Assembly: GCA_947627615.1 (NCBI GenBank)
Contig: CANQWS010000002.1
Span: 62,001-126,000, forward strand
Origin: an uncultured Muribaculaceae bacterium
Lineage (GTDB): Bacteria; Bacteroidota; Bacteroidia; Bacteroidales; Muribaculaceae
Reading direction: 5' to 3'
Length of the DNA: 64,000 nt
How positions within the stretch are numbered: position 1 is the first letter of the stretch; each line of letters starts with the position of its first letter. This document shows, piece after piece, positions 22,452 to 30,835 of this stretch. Below the pieces are notes generated by a model. The model had not been told where the DNA came from. It worked only from the letters and a program-made list of their open reading frames with translations, and did not search any database. The position numbers and the translations under genes are program-made.

Positions 22452-23753
22452 TCAGAGAATATGTTCCAGAAGCTTCTGCATCTTCAGCGCAATGGCCTCG
22501 GTGCAGAGATTGCCTATGGAGCCTGTGTGGGTGTGGTTCACGCTGCGGTCAGGCACGTACTCGCCGTGCTGCACCTGCATGCCAACGGTGCGGTAGGCCT
22601 CGCGGAACGGCATTCCGCCGAGCGTCAGGCGGTTCACGTCCTCCACGGTGAACAGATAGTCATAGCGCGGGTCGGAGAGAATGTCGCGGTTCACGCGGAT
22701 GTGGTGCAGCATGAAAGTGCACATGTCCAGACACCCGGCTATCTCCGTCGTGGCGGGGAATATGATGTCCTTGAGCAGCTGCAGGTCGCGGTTGTAGCCC
22801 AGCGGCAGGTTGGCGGTGAGCAGCGCTATCTCGTTGGGCACGCTCTGCAGGCGGTTGCACTTGCCGCGCATGATCTCGAACACGTCGGGGTTCTTCTTGT
22901 GGGGCATGATTGACGAGCCGGTGGTGTACTCGTCGGGAAACGAGATGAAACCGAAGTTCTGGCACATGTACATGCACACGTCCATGGCGAAATGGCCCAG
23001 CGTGGAGGCTATGGAGGCTATGGCCATGGCGGCGGCCCGCTCCGTCTTTCCGCGGCTCATCTGGGCGGCCACAACGTTGTAGTGTAACGTGGCGAATCCC
23101 AGCTCGCGGGTGGTCATCTCACGGTCGAGCGGGAACGACGAGCCGTAGCCCGCGGCCGAGCCGAGCGGATTCTGGTCGGCGGTATCGTAAGCCGCCACAA
23201 GCATCCTCACGTCATCGACAAGGCTCTCGGCGTAGGCCCCGAACCACAGTCCGAACGACGACGGCATGGCCACCTGCAGATGCGTGTAGCCCGGCATGAG
23301 CACATCCTTGTGCTGTTCGCTCAGAGACTGGAGCATGTCGAACGTACGCTTCACGGCGCGGGCCACGTTCTTCAGCTCGTCACGCATGAACAGCTTCAGG
23401 TCAACGAGCACCTGGTCGTTGCGCGAACGCCCCGAATGGATTTTCTTGCCTGTGTCGCCCAGACGCTCCGTCAGCATGAACTCCACCTGCGAGTGCACGT
23501 CCTCAATTCCCGGCTCTATGACGAACTCGCCGCGGTCAATCACGTCCATAATGCGCTGCAGCTCAGCGGTGAGCGTCTGCAACTCGGCGGCCGTCAGCAG
23601 CCCTATGCTCTCAAGCATCTTTATGTGGGCCATGGAGCCCTGCACGTCGTAACGCGCCAGACGCAGGTCAAGCACGCGGTCCTGGCCCACGGTGAATTGT
23701 TCAATCATTTTATCAGGCTCGAAGTCCTTGCTCCAGAGTTTGGATGGTTTCAT
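22452..23753 (-). CDS. argH: Argininosuccinate lyase
   Basis: A protein of 433 residues that splits argininosuccinate into arginine and fumarate, the last step of arginine synthesis. The superfamily signature TTGSSIMPHKKNPDVFE, with the flexible serine loop and catalytic serine, is intact, as are SGRSRNDQV (residues about 105-115) and HTHTGSIGN near the C terminus. It is the last gene of the arginine operon; its start overlaps the argE stop by 4 bp. Confidence 0.96.
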   Translation of the reverse strand: MKPSKLWSKDFEPDKMIEQFTVGQDRVLDLRLARYDVQGSMAHIKMLESIGLLTAAELQTLTAELQRIMDVIDRGEFVIEPGIEDVHSQVEFMLTERLGDTGKKIHSGRSRNDQVLVDLKLFMRDELKNVARAVKRTFDMLQSLSEQHKDVLMPGYTHLQVAMPSSFGLWFGAYAESLVDDVRMLVAAYDTADQNPLGSAAGYGSSFPLDREMTTRELGFATLHYNVVAAQMSRGKTERAAAMAIASIASTLGHFAMDVCMYMCQNFGFISFPDEYTTGSSIMPHKKNPDVFEIMRGKCNRLQSVPNEIALLTANLPLGYNRDLQLLKDIIFPATTEIAGCLDMCTFMLHHIRVNRDILSDPRYDYLFTVEDVNRLTLGGMPFREAYRTVGMQVQHGEYVPDRSVNHTHTGSIGNLCTEAIALKMQKLLEHIL

Positions 23754-24844
23754 TGTCGTAGAAGGTCAGAGAGGTTGTTAAGATATGAGATATAATCGTT
23801 TATGGCCGATTCGATTTCGCTCGTGAGCACGAATTCATCGGCGCTGTGGCTTCGTGATGACTGCCCCGGACCCATCTTCACGGCCGGACAGTGGGACAGT
23901 TGTCCCGCCTGTCCCGGGTGGGACAGCTGGGACATGTCAGAGGTGGTGGGCGACACGAAAGGTGTTTTTCCGAGCGCCACAGCCGCCTGCACCAGCGGAT
24001 GCGACACTTCCAGAGCCGAAGCCCTGACACGGAACGAGCGGGGCACCGCTTCCGATTCAATGGCCTGCTGCAGCATGGCGGCTGTCTCTTCGTTGGAATA
24101 GGCGTCGGTGGTGCGCACGTCGACCACCCACCGGCACTCGTCGGGAACCACATTGTGCTGCCTTCCGGCCTGAATCTGCGTGACCTGCAGGCCGACAGGG
24201 CCGAGCAGCTCGCTCTGGCGGGGGAAAGTGAACGCCCGCAGCCGCTCAATGTCGGCCATGGCCTTGTAGATGGCATTGACGCCCTCGTTGCGGGCGGCAT
24301 GTCCGGTCACTCCGCGGCTTGTGCAGTCAAGCACCAGCAGCCCGCGCTCGCCTATGGCCGGCTGCATCCCCGTAGGCTCCCCCACCACGGCCATGTCCGG
24401 CCCGTAGCCCAGTTCACGGACGTGAGGCAGAAAGGCTCGCATTCCGTTCTCGCCGGTCACCTCTTCCTCGGCCGTAATGGCCAGCATCAGGTTGAAAGGC
24501 AGCGCAGCTCCGCGCATGCGGCGGAACGTCTCGGTCAGGGCCACTACGGACGCTCCCGCATCGTTGCTGCCCAGGCCGTAGAGGCGGTCGCCCTCCGTTA
24601 CCGGCTCGAAAGGGTTGCGGGTATAGGCATCCGACGGGCGCACCGTGTCATGATGCGAATTGAGCATGAGCGTTAGCCGCGAGGCATCGAACCCCTCGCT
24701 GACAGCCCACACATTGTTCCGGAAACGCCTGGGACCGAAACCCATGCCGGCAAATGCGTCGAAGAGCAGTGCGGCCGTGGCGTCCTCGCTGCGGGAGAAC
24801 GACGGCGTTGAAATAAGTTGCCGGAGAAGTTCTACAGGGCTCAT
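23750..24844 (-). CDS. argE: M20-family N-acyl-ornithine deacylase (ArgE type) with repeat-encoded insertion
   Basis: A protein of 364 residues of the M20 metallopeptidase family. Metal and catalytic motifs are LNSHHDTVRP, GSNDAGASVVAL, ITAEEEVTGENG and the C-terminal RSHSADEF. By position in this operon it should remove the succinyl (or acetyl) group to give ornithine or citrulline. Between FVSPTTSD and PAVKMGPG, normally joined by only a few residues, lie residues 304-319 (MSQLSHPGQAGQLSHC), encoded by a GGGACA/TGTCCC array. The insertion is in frame and next to an active-site motif. The start overlaps the argB stop by 4 bp. Confidence 0.88.
   Translation of the reverse strand: MSPVELLRQLISTPSFSRSEDATAALLFDAFAGMGFGPRRFRNNVWAVSEGFDASRLTLMLNSHHDTVRPSDAYTRNPFEPVTEGDRLYGLGSNDAGASVVALTETFRRMRGAALPFNLMLAITAEEEVTGENGMRAFLPHVRELGYGPDMAVVGEPTGMQPAIGERGLLVLDCTSRGVTGHAARNEGVNAIYKAMADIERLRAFTFPRQSELLGPVGLQVTQIQAGRQHNVVPDECRWVVDVRTTDAYSNEETAAMLQQAIESEAVPRSFRVRASALEVSHPLVQAAVALGKTPFVSPTTSDMSQLSHPGQAGQLSHCPAVKMGPGQSSRSHSADEFVLTSEIESAINDYISYLNNLSDLLRQ
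23885..23935. repeat. GGGACA/TGTCCC array inside argE
   Basis: GGACA (23886), GGGACA (23893), TGTCCC (23901 and 23910) and GGGACA (23920 and 23929): six units in about 50 bp, spacing 7-10, in both orientations. It lies wholly within the argE reading frame without breaking it. Confidence 0.85.
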
Positions 24845-25632
24845 TCCGAGGGTTTTCTTATGGTGGTGCCCGACATCGGAGCCAGAAGGCTGGATGCGGA
24901 CTTTATTATCACGTGCCTCACGCCGTTGGCAATGGCGGCGAAGGCATTGTCAATCTTCGGTATCATTCCGCCGCTAACGGCTCCGCACTCCTTGAGCTGC
25001 AGATAGTTGGCAGGCGTAATTTCGGGTATAACGGAACTATCGTCGGCCGGGTCGGCAAGCACTCCGGGCTTCTCGAAGCAGTAGATCAGGTCAGTAGCCG
25101 TTATTCTGGAAGCCGCGCATGCCACTGCCTGGGCCACGGTGTCGGCATTGCAGTTGAGCAGCTGGCCGTGGCCGTCGTGGGTTATGGCGCAGAAAACCGG
25201 CACAATATCGGACTTCAGCAGCATCGCTATCACGCTCTCCGACACCGAATCGGCCAGAATGTCGCCCACATAGCCGAAATCCACAGGCTGGGCCGGACGT
25301 CTGACGGCACGAATCACATCGGCATCGGCTCCCGTCAGCCCTATGCAGTCACAGCCAAGTGCCTGCAGCTGCGACACTATGCGCTTGTTGACCAGGCCGG
25401 CATAGACCATGGTGACCACGTCGAGAGTCTCGCGGTCCGTGACCCTGCGGCCGTCGATCATGCAGGTCTCTATCCCCAGGGCCGCGCTGAGCCGCGTTGC
25501 CTCGCACCCGCCGCCATGCACCAGAATCTTAGGCTTCTCCAGACGCGCGAAATCGCTCAGGAACATTTTCAGGGCCTCGGGGTCGTTGACCACGTTGCCG
25601 CCAATCTTGACTACTTTTATGGTTCTTCTCAT
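24841..25632 (-). CDS. argB: N-acyl-glutamate kinase (ArgB), probably acting on N-succinylglutamate
   Basis: A protein of 263 residues of the amino acid kinase family. KIGGNVV near the N terminus is the phosphate-binding loop, HGGGCEATRLSAALG binds the acyl-glutamate, and the later NCNADTVAQAVACAASRITATDLIYCFEKPGVL matches the nucleotide-binding region. It phosphorylates the gamma-carboxylate of the N-acylated glutamate. Because the operon encodes the Bacteroidales succinyl-type transcarbamylase, succinylglutamate is the likelier substrate. It overlaps both neighbours by 4 bp. Confidence 0.93.
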   Translation of the reverse strand: MRRTIKVVKIGGNVVNDPEALKMFLSDFARLEKPKILVHGGGCEATRLSAALGIETCMIDGRRVTDRETLDVVTMVYAGLVNKRIVSQLQALGCDCIGLTGADADVIRAVRRPAQPVDFGYVGDILADSVSESVIAMLLKSDIVPVFCAITHDGHGQLLNCNADTVAQAVACAASRITATDLIYCFEKPGVLADPADDSSVIPEITPANYLQLKECGAVSGGMIPKIDNAFAAIANGVRHVIIKSASSLLAPMSGTTIRKPSE

Positions 25633-26582
25633 AGTGACTCCAACAGGCGCTTAATGACGGTCTGGGCTGAAATCTCACGGTTGGCGGCCTCGGGAATCAC
25701 AATGCTGCGTTCGGATTCAATGACGTCGTCCGTCACAATCATGTTGCGTCTCACGGGAAGGCAGTGCATGAAGAAAGCATTGTCGGTCAGGCCCATCTTT
25801 TCGGCGTCAACGGTCCACGAACGGTCCGTCGACAGCACCTTGCCGTAATTCGGATCAGCGTAGGCCGACCAGTTCTTGGCATAGACGAAATCGGCGCCCT
25901 CCAGGGCCTTGCGCTGGTCATATTCTATGACAGCACGGCCGGTGAACGTGGGGTCAAGCTCATAGCCATGCGGATGGGTGATCACAAACTCGTAATCGGT
26001 CATGTTCATCCATTCGGCAAACGAGTTGGGCACGGCCTGAGGCAACGCCTTGGGATGCGGAGCCCATGTCATGACCACTTTCGGGCGCTCCTTGGTCTTG
26101 TATTCCTCTATGGTGATGAGGTCGGCGAAGCTCTGCAGCGGATGCCGGGTAGCTGCCTCCATGCTGAACACCGGACGGCCCGAATGGCGGATGAACTGCT
26201 CGATGACACGTTCCTCGTAATCGGCCTTCTTGTCGGTCAGCCCGGCGAAGGAGCGCACGCCAATCAGGTCGCAGTACGAGCCCATGACCGGTATGGCCTC
26301 AAGCAGATGCTCGGCCTTGTCGCCGTCCATCAGCACCCCGCGCTCGGTCTCGAGCTTCCATGCGCCCTGGTTCACATCGAGCACCATCACGTTCATGCCC
26401 AGGTTCATGGCCGCTTTCTGTGTGCTCAGACGCGTACGCAGCGAAGAGTTGAAAAATATCATCAGAAGCGTGCGGTTACGCCCCAGTTCAGTGTAAGCGA
26501 ATCGGTTGGCTTTTATGTCGAGGGCCTCTTTCACGGCCTCGCGCCAAGGGCCTATGTCGGCCGCGCAGGTAAATTTCTTCAT
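25629..26582 (-). CDS. argF': N-succinyl-ornithine transcarbamylase (ArgF-prime)
   Basis: A protein of 317 residues very similar, as I recall it, to the Bacteroides fragilis enzyme that carbamoylates N-succinyl-L-ornithine rather than ornithine. Carbamoyl-phosphate motifs FFNSSLRTRLS and FSMEAATRHPLQSFADL, and the HCLPVRRNM segment, are present. The residue known to set succinyl versus acetyl preference (Pro90 in B. fragilis, Glu92 in the Xanthomonas acetyl enzyme) aligns with Ala90 here (GDKAEHL). Published swaps indicate that small residues at this site favour the succinyl substrate, so the succinyl assignment holds but the residue is unusual. Confidence 0.93.
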   Translation of the reverse strand: MKKFTCAADIGPWREAVKEALDIKANRFAYTELGRNRTLLMIFFNSSLRTRLSTQKAAMNLGMNVMVLDVNQGAWKLETERGVLMDGDKAEHLLEAIPVMGSYCDLIGVRSFAGLTDKKADYEERVIEQFIRHSGRPVFSMEAATRHPLQSFADLITIEEYKTKERPKVVMTWAPHPKALPQAVPNSFAEWMNMTDYEFVITHPHGYELDPTFTGRAVIEYDQRKALEGADFVYAKNWSAYADPNYGKVLSTDRSWTVDAEKMGLTDNAFFMHCLPVRRNMIVTDDVIESERSIVIPEAANREISAQTVIKRLLESL

Positions 26583-27766
26583 TTGTTCCGGAGTAATTCA
26601 GTCAGTGCGTTGATAAATACGTCGGCCTGACCGGTGGTGATGCCCAGAGCCGGAAGCAGACGAACGGTGGAGGCACCGGCCCCACCCGTGAATATTTTCT
26701 TTTCAAACAGCAGGCGCTTACGCAGTTCCGAGCCTGAGCCTTCGACATCGAACCCGATCATCAGTCCGCGTCCGCGCACGTCGAGCAGCGGGAGTGTCCC
26801 ACCCTGTCCATTTTGTCCCGCCCCCGGGACTGCGGGACAGCGGGACAATGCCGACAGCCGCTCAAGCAGGTATTCGCCGGTGCGGCGTGCGTTCTCCATC
26901 AGATTCTCGCTCTCCATGACATCAAGCACGGCTATTGCGGCCGCACATGCCAGATGGTTGCCGCCGAAAGTGGTTCCGAGCATGCCCTTGCGGGCCTCTA
27001 TGGCCGGAGAGATCAGCACGGCCCCCATCGGAAATCCGTTGGCTATGCCTTTGGCGCAGGTTATCAGGTCGGGCCTGATACCGTTATACTGATGGGCGAA
27101 GAACTTGCCCGTGCGGCCGTAACCGCTCTGGATTTCATCGGCAATGAGCAGAGTGCCGTATTTTTTTGTCAGCTCGCGCAGGGCCTTCATGAATTCGTCG
27201 GACGGAACCCTGATGCCGGCCACGCCCTGGATTCCTTCTATGATAGCCGCCGCGAACTCGCCCGTCGAGAGCAGCCGCTCGGCCTCGGAAATGTCATCAA
27301 GCGGGCAGAAGACCACCTTGTCGGTAGCGTTGAACGGCGACACTATGGCCGGATTGTCGGTTGCCGCCACAGCTCCGGATGTGCGTCCGTGGAAAGCCTT
27401 GCTGAAAGCCAGTATGCGGCTGCGGCCCGTGACGAACGAGGCGAGCTTCATGGCGTTCTCGTTGGCCTCGGCCCCTGAATTGCACAGAAACAGCCGGTAA
27501 TCCTCGTAGCCCGAAGCCTTGCCGAGCTTTTCGGCCAGAGTCTGCTGCAGTGAATTGCGCACTGAATTGGAGTAGAATCCGAGCTTCGACACCTGCTCGG
27601 CTATGGCGCTCACATACTGCGGATGAGCATGGCCTATGGAGATGACGGCATGGCCGCCGTAGAGGTCCAGATAACGGGTGCCGTCGGCGGTGAACACATA
27701 GCTGCCCTCTCCGCGCACCGGCTCTATATCGTAAAGCGAATAAACGTCAAACAGTTCCATATTCAA
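26579..27766 (-). CDS. argD: N-acyl-ornithine aminotransferase (ArgD type) with repeat-encoded insertion
   Basis: A protein of 395 residues, a class III PLP aminotransferase. Landmarks are CNSGAEANENAMKLA, AFHGRTSGAVAAT, LLIADEIQSGYGRTGKFFAHQ (the aspartate that holds PLP) and the Schiff-base lysine in ITCAKGIANGFPMGA. It makes N-acyl-ornithine from the semialdehyde. Before the conserved DVRGRGLMIGF motif there are about 19 unusual residues (about 307-325, SRCPAVPGAGQNGQGGTLPL), encoded by a GGGACA/TGTCCC array. Overlap with argF-prime is 4 bp. Confidence 0.9.
   Translation of the reverse strand: MNMELFDVYSLYDIEPVRGEGSYVFTADGTRYLDLYGGHAVISIGHAHPQYVSAIAEQVSKLGFYSNSVRNSLQQTLAEKLGKASGYEDYRLFLCNSGAEANENAMKLASFVTGRSRILAFSKAFHGRTSGAVAATDNPAIVSPFNATDKVVFCPLDDISEAERLLSTGEFAAAIIEGIQGVAGIRVPSDEFMKALRELTKKYGTLLIADEIQSGYGRTGKFFAHQYNGIRPDLITCAKGIANGFPMGAVLISPAIEARKGMLGTTFGGNHLACAAAIAVLDVMESENLMENARRTGEYLLERLSALSRCPAVPGAGQNGQGGTLPLLDVRGRGLMIGFDVEGSGSELRKRLLFEKKIFTGGAGASTVRLLPALGITTGQADVFINALTELLRNK
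26794..26848. repeat. TGTCCC/GGGACA array inside argD
   Basis: TGTCCC at 26795 and 26814 with TGTCC at 26805, then GGGAC at 26826 and GGGACA at 26834 and 26842. It is a two-sided array with inverted halves of 8-10 bp period, in frame within argD. Confidence 0.85.
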
Positions 27767-27790
27767 TTTGTTGCGTTACGTTGTTCAAAA

Positions 27791-28753
27791 TCAGAATGCC
27801 GACGGTTTCAGGCGCAGTCCCTCCTTCTGGTCCAGCCCGAACATAAGGTTCATATTCTGCACGGCCTGACCCGAAGCTCCCTTAAGGAGATTGTCGATTG
27901 CGCTGATGGCCAGCAGCTTGTCGCCATGCTTCTCTACCCAGAGAAGGCACTTGTTGGTGTTGACCACCTGCTTCAGGTCAGGATTTTTAAGGGCCATGAA
28001 GGTGAATGCCGCGTCCTTGTAGAAATCGGCATAGAGAGAGCGGGCCTCTTCCTCGGTCAGGTCACAGTCTGTGTAGGCCGTCACGAAGATTCCGCGCGCG
28101 AAATCGCCGCGCATGGGAATGAAATTGATTTCAGCCCCGGTTTCAGGCATCAGCCCGCGAATCGAACGGTTTATTTCAAGCAGATGCTGGTGGGAGAAAG
28201 CCTTGTAGACCGACATATTGGAGTTCCTCCAGCTGAAATGGGTTGTGGCCGAAGGCCTTACACCTGCTCCGGTCGACCCCGTTATGCCGGTCACATGAAC
28301 GTCCGACGTCAGTTTGCCGGCCGCGGCCAGAGGCAGCAGTGCGAGCTGCACGGCCGTTGCGAAACAGCCGGGATTGGCCACAAGGTTTGCCCCGCTTATC
28401 CGGTCGAGGTTCAACTCCGGCAGCCCGTAGACGTAGCCGCAGCTCTCGTCGCGGAAATCCTGCGCCAGATCCACCACCCTTAGTCCTTCGGGACGCTTGT
28501 TGTGCTTCCAGAACTCCGTGCTGGCGCCATGGCCCGAACAGAGAAACAGGCAGTCTATCGCCTCCAGGTCATAGCTGTCCGAGAAACGGAGGTCGGTTTC
28601 GCCGGTAAGTCCCTCGTGGACTTCGGCCACCGGATTGCCCGCATTGCTCGACGAATGCACGAACACAATCTCAGCCTGCGGGTGGTTAAGGAGGATACGT
28701 ATGAGTTCGCCGGCAGTGTATCCCGCACCGCCTATTATTCCTGTCCTTATCAT
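27791..28753 (-). CDS. argC: N-acyl-gamma-glutamyl-phosphate reductase
   Basis: A protein of 320 residues. The start at 28753 (MIRTGIIGGAGYTAGELIRIL) is preferred over one three codons upstream because it gives the ATGA overlap with argG seen elsewhere in this operon. The NADP-binding motif GIIGGAGYTAGE and the active-site cysteine in ANPGCFATA are present. It reduces the acylglutamyl phosphate to the semialdehyde. A 24-bp gap separates it from argD, the widest gap inside the operon apart from the one after the GNAT gene, which is of similar order. Confidence 0.95.
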   Translation of the reverse strand: MIRTGIIGGAGYTAGELIRILLNHPQAEIVFVHSSSNAGNPVAEVHEGLTGETDLRFSDSYDLEAIDCLFLCSGHGASTEFWKHNKRPEGLRVVDLAQDFRDESCGYVYGLPELNLDRISGANLVANPGCFATAVQLALLPLAAAGKLTSDVHVTGITGSTGAGVRPSATTHFSWRNSNMSVYKAFSHQHLLEINRSIRGLMPETGAEINFIPMRGDFARGIFVTAYTDCDLTEEEARSLYADFYKDAAFTFMALKNPDLKQVVNTNKCLLWVEKHGDKLLAISAIDNLLKGASGQAVQNMNLMFGLDQKEGLRLKPSAF

Positions 28754-29964
28754 TTCTCGCACTTGTCGCCGCGGCGGGTTACATTGTAATATATCTTCAT
28801 GGGGTTGCCTATGATGGTAGTGAAGCCCTTCACGTCATCGGCGCTCCATGCCTTGTTGATTTCGCCGTATTCGCCGAAATCGGTCTTCATCAGGTCGTAA
28901 GGTGAGTCCACGCCCACAAGCGTGTAGCTGTAGGGACGCAGCTCAATCTCCACCGTTCCGGTCACATGCTCCTGCGAGTGCTCGAGGAAAGCCTCCATGT
29001 CGCGCATCACCGGATCGAGATACTGGGCTTCGTGAAGGAACATTCCGTACCAGGTACCTATCTGGTCCTTCCAGTAGAGCTGCCATTTGGTCAGGGTGTG
29101 CTTCTCCAGCATCTTGTGGGCGTTGATGAGCAGAATAGGAGCTGCGGCCTCGAAGCCCACACGGCCCTTTATGCCTATTATGGTATCGCCTATGTGCATG
29201 TCGCGGCCAATGCCGTACTTAGCGCCGATGCTTTCCACCAGACGGATTATTTCAATCGGGTCGGCTATTTCGCGGCCGTTCACGGCCACCGGCTCTCCCT
29301 TGTGGAATCCTATGGTAAGCTTCTCGGGGCCCTGTGCAGTCACCTGGCTCGGATAGGCCTCTTCCGGCAGTGTCTTTTCGGAGCAGAGAGTCTCCTTGCC
29401 GCCGATGCTTGTGCCCCAGAGACCTTTGTTTATGGAGTATTCGAGCTTCTTGTAATCGGCCTCTATGCCATGCTCCTTCAGGTAGTTTATCTCGTAATCG
29501 CGGGTGAGCACCATGTCGCGGGTGGGAGTGATGATTTCGATCTCGGGAGCGAGAATCTGGAATGTGAGGTCAAAACGCACCTGGTCGTTTCCGGCGCCTG
29601 TCGAACCGTGGGCCACGGCGTCGGCACCGATTTTCTTAGCGTATTCGATTATGGCCATGGCCTGGAATATTCGCTCGGACGACACTGAAATAGGATAGGT
29701 TCCGTTACGCAGCACGTTACCGGCTATCATGTAGCGGATGCTCTTGTCATAGTAGTCTCTGGTCACGTCAAGCACGGCGTGGCTTTCGGCGCCGAGGGCC
29801 TTGGCGCGTGCGGCTATTTTTTCAAGTTCCTCATCGGAGAAGCCTCCGGTATTGGCAATGGCGGTGTGGACTTCATAGCCCAGATCGGCCGAGAGATATT
29901 TGGCACAGAATGATGTATCAAGACCGCCGCTGAAGGCGAGGACCACTTTCTTTTTCTTTTCCAT
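28750..29964 (-). CDS. argG: Argininosuccinate synthase
   Basis: A protein of 404 residues. The N-terminal ATP pyrophosphatase P-loop (VVLAFSGGLDTSFCAKYL), the citrulline/aspartate region STGAGNDQVRFD and YSINKGLWGTSIGGKE are in the expected order. It joins citrulline and aspartate at the cost of ATP. It follows the GNAT gene by 13 bp and is the first recognised arginine enzyme of the operon. Confidence 0.97.
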   Translation of the reverse strand: MEKKKKVVLAFSGGLDTSFCAKYLSADLGYEVHTAIANTGGFSDEELEKIAARAKALGAESHAVLDVTRDYYDKSIRYMIAGNVLRNGTYPISVSSERIFQAMAIIEYAKKIGADAVAHGSTGAGNDQVRFDLTFQILAPEIEIITPTRDMVLTRDYEINYLKEHGIEADYKKLEYSINKGLWGTSIGGKETLCSEKTLPEEAYPSQVTAQGPEKLTIGFHKGEPVAVNGREIADPIEIIRLVESIGAKYGIGRDMHIGDTIIGIKGRVGFEAAAPILLINAHKMLEKHTLTKWQLYWKDQIGTWYGMFLHEAQYLDPVMRDMEAFLEHSQEHVTGTVEIELRPYSYTLVGVDSPYDLMKTDFGEYGEINKAWSADDVKGFTTIIGNPMKIYYNVTRRGDKCEK

Positions 29965-29977
29965 AGTAAATGGTGGA

Positions 29978-30598
29978 TTAGTGTTTTATTCTGAAAATTT
30001 TGGATATCTTGTTTTTAAGGAGCATGAGGTAGGGAGTGGCAGCGTTGTTGGCGGGCAAGGGCTGTCCCGGGTCGAACAGCATGCCGGTACACAGACACAT
30101 GCGGCGATTGTTGCGCTGCAGGATGTCGAAATTCACACACCCCTTGCAGCCCTGCCAGAATTCCTCGTCGTCAGTCAGTTCCGAGAAAGTCACCGGCTTG
30201 TAGCCCATTCGCGAGTTGAGCTTCATGACCGGAAGCGAGGTAGTGATACTGAAAATCTTGGCGTAAGGGAAACGCATGCGCGCCAGTTCAAAGGTCTTTT
30301 CCTTTATGCGGCCGGCCAGACCTAAATGCCGGTATTCGGGATCCACGATCAGACCGGAGGTTGCTACATAATCTCCATGTCCCCAGCATTCTATGTAACT
30401 GAATCCCACAAGCTTCTCTCCATCGAGAGCCACTACGGCCTTTCCGCCGGTAATCTTTGATGAAATGTAATCATTGGAGCGGCGTGCTATGCCTGTTCCG
30501 CGCTGCAGTGCCGACTCATATATCAGATTGCAGATACGTTCGGCATGCACGGCGTGCTCTTCACGTGCAAACTCCACTGTCACCTTGTCTGGTTTCAT
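29978..30598 (-). CDS. GNAT-family N-acyltransferase heading the arginine operon
   Basis: A protein of 206 residues with a GNAT core: VVALDGEKLVGFSYIECWG (strand 4) and the acyl-CoA-binding loop VDPEYRHLGLAGRIKEKTFE. It is the first gene of the eight-gene operon that otherwise lacks ArgA or ArgJ, so it may be the enzyme that acylates glutamate to start the pathway, here perhaps with succinyl-CoA. A cluster of cysteines near the C terminus (CKGCVNF, CLC) is unusual for GNATs. The assignment rests on context and fold only. Confidence 0.75.
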   Translation of the reverse strand: MKPDKVTVEFAREEHAVHAERICNLIYESALQRGTGIARRSNDYISSKITGGKAVVALDGEKLVGFSYIECWGHGDYVATSGLIVDPEYRHLGLAGRIKEKTFELARMRFPYAKIFSITTSLPVMKLNSRMGYKPVTFSELTDDEEFWQGCKGCVNFDILQRNNRRMCLCTGMLFDPGQPLPANNAATPYLMLLKNKISKIFRIKH

Positions 30599-30644
30599 TG
30601 AAAAATTCTCTTTAACGGATAAATATTCGCATTAAATTCAGCCA

Positions 30645-30652
30645 CAAAGTTA
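30645..30652 (-). promoter_or_regulatory. Putative -7 box of the arginine operon
   Basis: TAACTTTG on the minus strand, 46 bp upstream of the GNAT start codon. No TTG is found at 19-21 bp. No ARG-box-like palindrome was recognised by eye between it and the start. Confidence 0.45.
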
Positions 30653-30790
30653 CCACATTATTTTAGTATTTTTATTCATTTATGCAAATCGCCTATATTT
30701 TTTCACGTTTTTTTCACTTTCTGAATCCAAATTATCATCATTTTTGGGAGCGACATGCCCTCAGGCAGCGAAATTTTAAATTTAATTTCG

Positions 30791-30798
30791 TAATTTTG
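30791..30798 (+). promoter_or_regulatory. Putative -7 box of the esterase-hisS-aromatic operon
   Basis: TAATTTTG, 37 bp before the esterase start codon. The region upstream is AT-rich but shows no TTG at the normal spacing. Confidence 0.45.
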
Positions 30799-30835
30799 TC
30801 GGATAAACCCTGTTTTCACCTCCGTAGCTCTGAAA

